Assembly (NCBI RefSeq): GCF_001280255.1
Contig: NZ_LHCI01000106.1
Location: forward strand, 417,907 to 481,906
DNA from: Thermus aquaticus
GTDB lineage: Bacteria > Deinococcota > Deinococci > Deinococcales > Thermaceae
Reading direction: 5' to 3'
DNA: 64,000 bases
Below the pieces are notes generated by a model. The model was not told where the DNA came from. It saw only the letters and a program-made list of their open reading frames with translations, and made no database searches. Positions 62,612 to 64,000 of this stretch are shown here, piece by piece. The position numbers and the translations under genes are program-made. The first letter of the stretch is position 1. The number at the start of each line of letters is the position of its first letter.

Positions 62612-62836
62612 ATGACCTCTTTCACCGCCGTCGCCTTTATCCTCCTCCTCGCCCTCTGGGCCCTGCCCCTCCTCCTGGGCTTCCTCTCGGGAAGGGCCTA
62701 CCGGGAGGGCCGGGGCCGGGTGGCCCTGGGCCTCCTCCTCTTCGGGGTCTTCCTGGGCTTTCTGGCCCGCCCCAGGCCCCTGGGGCTTTTCTTCCTCCTC
62801 CTGGGCCTGCTTTTAGGCTACGGCCGCCTGCGCTAG
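62612..62836 (+). CDS. Small membrane protein, unknown function
   Basis: This protein of 74 residues has three hydrophobic stretches (about 5-24, 38-50 and 55-70) with short basic loops (GRAYREGRGR, ARPRP). It has no Cys and no His. I do not recognise a family. It follows element copy D, which supplies no clear ribosome-binding site, and its TAG stop is part of the -10 box for the Uma2 gene 9 bases on. The composition fits a real membrane protein, but it could be spurious. Confidence 0.5.
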   Translation: MTSFTAVAFILLLALWALPLLLGFLSGRAYREGRGRVALGLLLFGVFLGFLARPRPLGLFFLLLGLLLGYGRLR

Positions 62837-62839
62837 AAT
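62834..62839 (+). promoter_or_regulatory. -10 box of the Uma2 gene; contains the previous gene's stop
   Basis: TAGAAT ends exactly 6 bases before the ATG at 62846. Its first three bases are the TAG stop of the small membrane gene. Confidence 0.6.
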
Positions 62840-62845
62840 GGGAAG

Positions 62846-63385
62846 ATGACCGAACGGGCCCTGCGCCCCCTAACCGAGGAAGAGTACCTGGCCCTGGAAA
62901 GGAAAAGCCCCCTTCGCCACGAGCTTCTTGAGGGGATCCCCTACGCCATGGCCGGGGCGGGCCTGGACCACAACCTCATCGTCACCAACCTGGTGGCCCT
63001 CCTCAAACCCCTGGCCCGGGCCAAGGGGTGCCGGGTCTACAGCGAGACGGTGAAGCTCAAGCTTTCCGAGGACACCTTTTACTACCCCGATGTGATGGTG
63101 GTCTGCGGCCCCAAGGCCCATCCCCTCTACGAGACCGCTCCTTGCTTGGTGGTGGAGGTCCTTTCACCCAGCACCGAGGCCCAGGACTGGCGGGAAAAGC
63201 TCGCCCGTTACCTCCGCCTACCTAGCTTGGAGGGCTACCTCATCCTCCAAAGCGAAACCCGAGGCGGAACCCTATACCGCAGGACCCCGGAGGGCTTCCA
63301 GGAGGAGGCCCTGGGAGAGGTCCTCCACCTACCCCGCCTGGAAGGCCCTGTGCCTCTAGACGCCATCTACGAGGGCGTGGCGTGA
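62846..63385 (+). CDS. Uma2-family endonuclease (DUF820)
   Basis: This protein of 179 residues is of the Uma2 family, with [51 protein letters not shown] (metal Asp) and [35 protein letters not shown] (Glu and Lys of the nuclease core). All core residues of the PD-(D/E)xK fold seem present. It is a different subfamily from the one at 3393. The stop overlaps the GTG of rlmN (GTGA), so they are co-translated; leaderless transcription is likely. Confidence 0.83.
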   Translation: MTERALRPLTEEEYLALERKSPLRHELLEGIPYAMAGAGLDHNLIVTNLVALLKPLARAKGCRVYSETVKLKLSEDTFYYPDVMVVCGPKAHPLYETAPCLVVEVLSPSTEAQDWREKLARYLRLPSLEGYLILQSETRGGTLYRRTPEGFQEEALGEVLHLPRLEGPVPLDAIYEGVA

Positions 63386-64000
63386 AACCCATCCTGGAGC
63401 TTTTCCCCGAAGAGTTCCCCGGCGAGGGCTACCGCAAGGCCCAGATCGCCCACTGGGTCTTCGCCCGAGGGGTCCTGGACTTCGCCGAGATGACCGACCT
63501 CCCCAAGGGCCTGCGGGAGGCTTTGGTCAGGGAGTGGCGCGTGAGCGAGTTCCAGCTGGTGGAGGCCTACCCCAGCAAGGACGGGAGCGTCAAGTACCTC
63601 TTCACCCTCCTGGACGGGAAGAAGACCGAGGCCGTCTACATGCCCTACCAGAACCGCAAGACGGTCTGCCTCTCCAGCATGGTGGGCTGCCCCGCCGGGT
63701 GCACCTTCTGCGCCACCGGGGCCTTGGGCTTTGGGCGGAACCTGACCGCGGCGGAGATCCTCTCCCAGCTTCTCGCCATCGCCCACCACCAGGGCCTCTC
63801 CCCCAGGGAGATCCGCAACGTGGTCCTCATGGGCATGGGGGAGCCCCTCCTGAACCTCACGAACGTCCTCAAGGCCATCCGGGTCATGCTCCACCCCAAA
63901 GCCCTGGCCATGAGCCCAAGGCGCATCACCCTCTCCACCGTGGGCATCCCCCGGGGCATCCTGCGCCTGGCGGAAGAGGACGTGGGCGTGCGCCTGGCCC
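63382..64000 (+). CDS. rlmN: 23S rRNA (adenine-2503-C2) methyltransferase RlmN, partial
   Basis: The frame begins at GTG 63382 and is open to the window edge (206 codons). An N-terminal helical domain ([27 protein letters not shown]) is followed by the radical SAM core: [27 protein letters not shown] (CxxxCxxC cluster), [16 protein letters not shown] and [14 protein letters not shown]. The enzyme methylates A2503 of 23S rRNA and A37 of some tRNAs through a cysteine-linked intermediate. The C-terminal third with the second catalytic Cys is beyond the window. Confidence 0.93.
   Translation, partial: MKPILELFPEEFPGEGYRKAQIAHWVFARGVLDFAEMTDLPKGLREALVREWRVSEFQLVEAYPSKDGSVKYLFTLLDGKKTEAVYMPYQNRKTVCLSSMVGCPAGCTFCATGALGFGRNLTAAEILSQLLAIAHHQGLSPREIRNVVLMGMGEPLLNLTNVLKAIRVMLHPKALAMSPRRITLSTVGIPRGILRLAEEDVGVRLA

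Overview
The window is high-GC (about 70%), packed on both strands, and reads as a Thermus chromosome. The S-layer protein, Nudix Ap6A hydrolase, aspartate aminotransferase, IspG, PII and L28 all look like the Thermus thermophilus proteins as I remember them, but the species is not fixed from the sequence. There is no prophage, plasmid or CRISPR array. The clearest mobile DNA is the tail of an IS5-type transposase at the left edge and a small repeat family described below.

Layout. 1-6.4 kb: IS tail, SWIM zinc-finger gene, an AmmeMemoRadiSam pair (radical SAM plus Memo), an Uma2 nuclease, then a leftward run of membrane protein, HAD hydrolase, VOC protein, LOG-family protein and universal stress protein. 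6.4-16.2 kb: rlmB, an M20 peptidase, a ROK glucokinase cluster, a leftward folE/gamma-carbonic anhydrase/Nudix/DUF1028 run, typA and rarA. 16.1-25.2 kb: a lipoprotein, an orphan sugar ABC permease joined to an MNT gene, a CoA-transferase, the SRP RNA beside two perfect DnaA boxes, an ABC exporter, an M29 aminopeptidase, a lipoyl-less E2-like protein and uvrB. 25.2-30.3 kb: slpA and glmS, divergent, with a probable glmS ribozyme between them. 30.3-36.8 kb: an HD-GYP phosphodiesterase, DUF4127, trxB, three tRNA genes (Gln, Glu, Glu), and an unrecognised two-gene operon (roadblock-like protein plus large membrane protein).

36.9-42.3 kb is one leftward operon: zapE, a small acidic protein, deoB, cdaA, cdaR, def and fmt, joining c-di-AMP synthesis to translation start. 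42.4-52.6 kb: a glutaredoxin-like gene, a DinB-like gene, fabI, a VOC dioxygenase, ispG-tgt, an NCS2 permease, an AI-2E exporter, a degenerate M23 protein, rpmB, lspA and aspC. 52.6-64 kb: an MNT gene with a truncated HEPN partner, dagK, a histidine-phosphatase-fold pseudoenzyme, GNAT, an HDAC-like gene, a metallophosphoesterase with a broken start, trmL, an AlbA_2 regulator, amt-PII, hrcA, a moaD-moaE fusion, a second Uma2 gene and rlmN, which runs off the edge.

The main novelties are: (1) a dispersed element of about 100 bp with CTAAGT ends and a covarying hairpin, which sits exactly on gene stop codons; (2) a glmS-ribozyme-like leader whose promoter shares its -35 with the slpA promoter; (3) many leaderless starts with a -10 box exactly 6 nt before the start codon, sometimes containing the previous gene's stop codon; (4) several pseudoenzymes and orphan domains.
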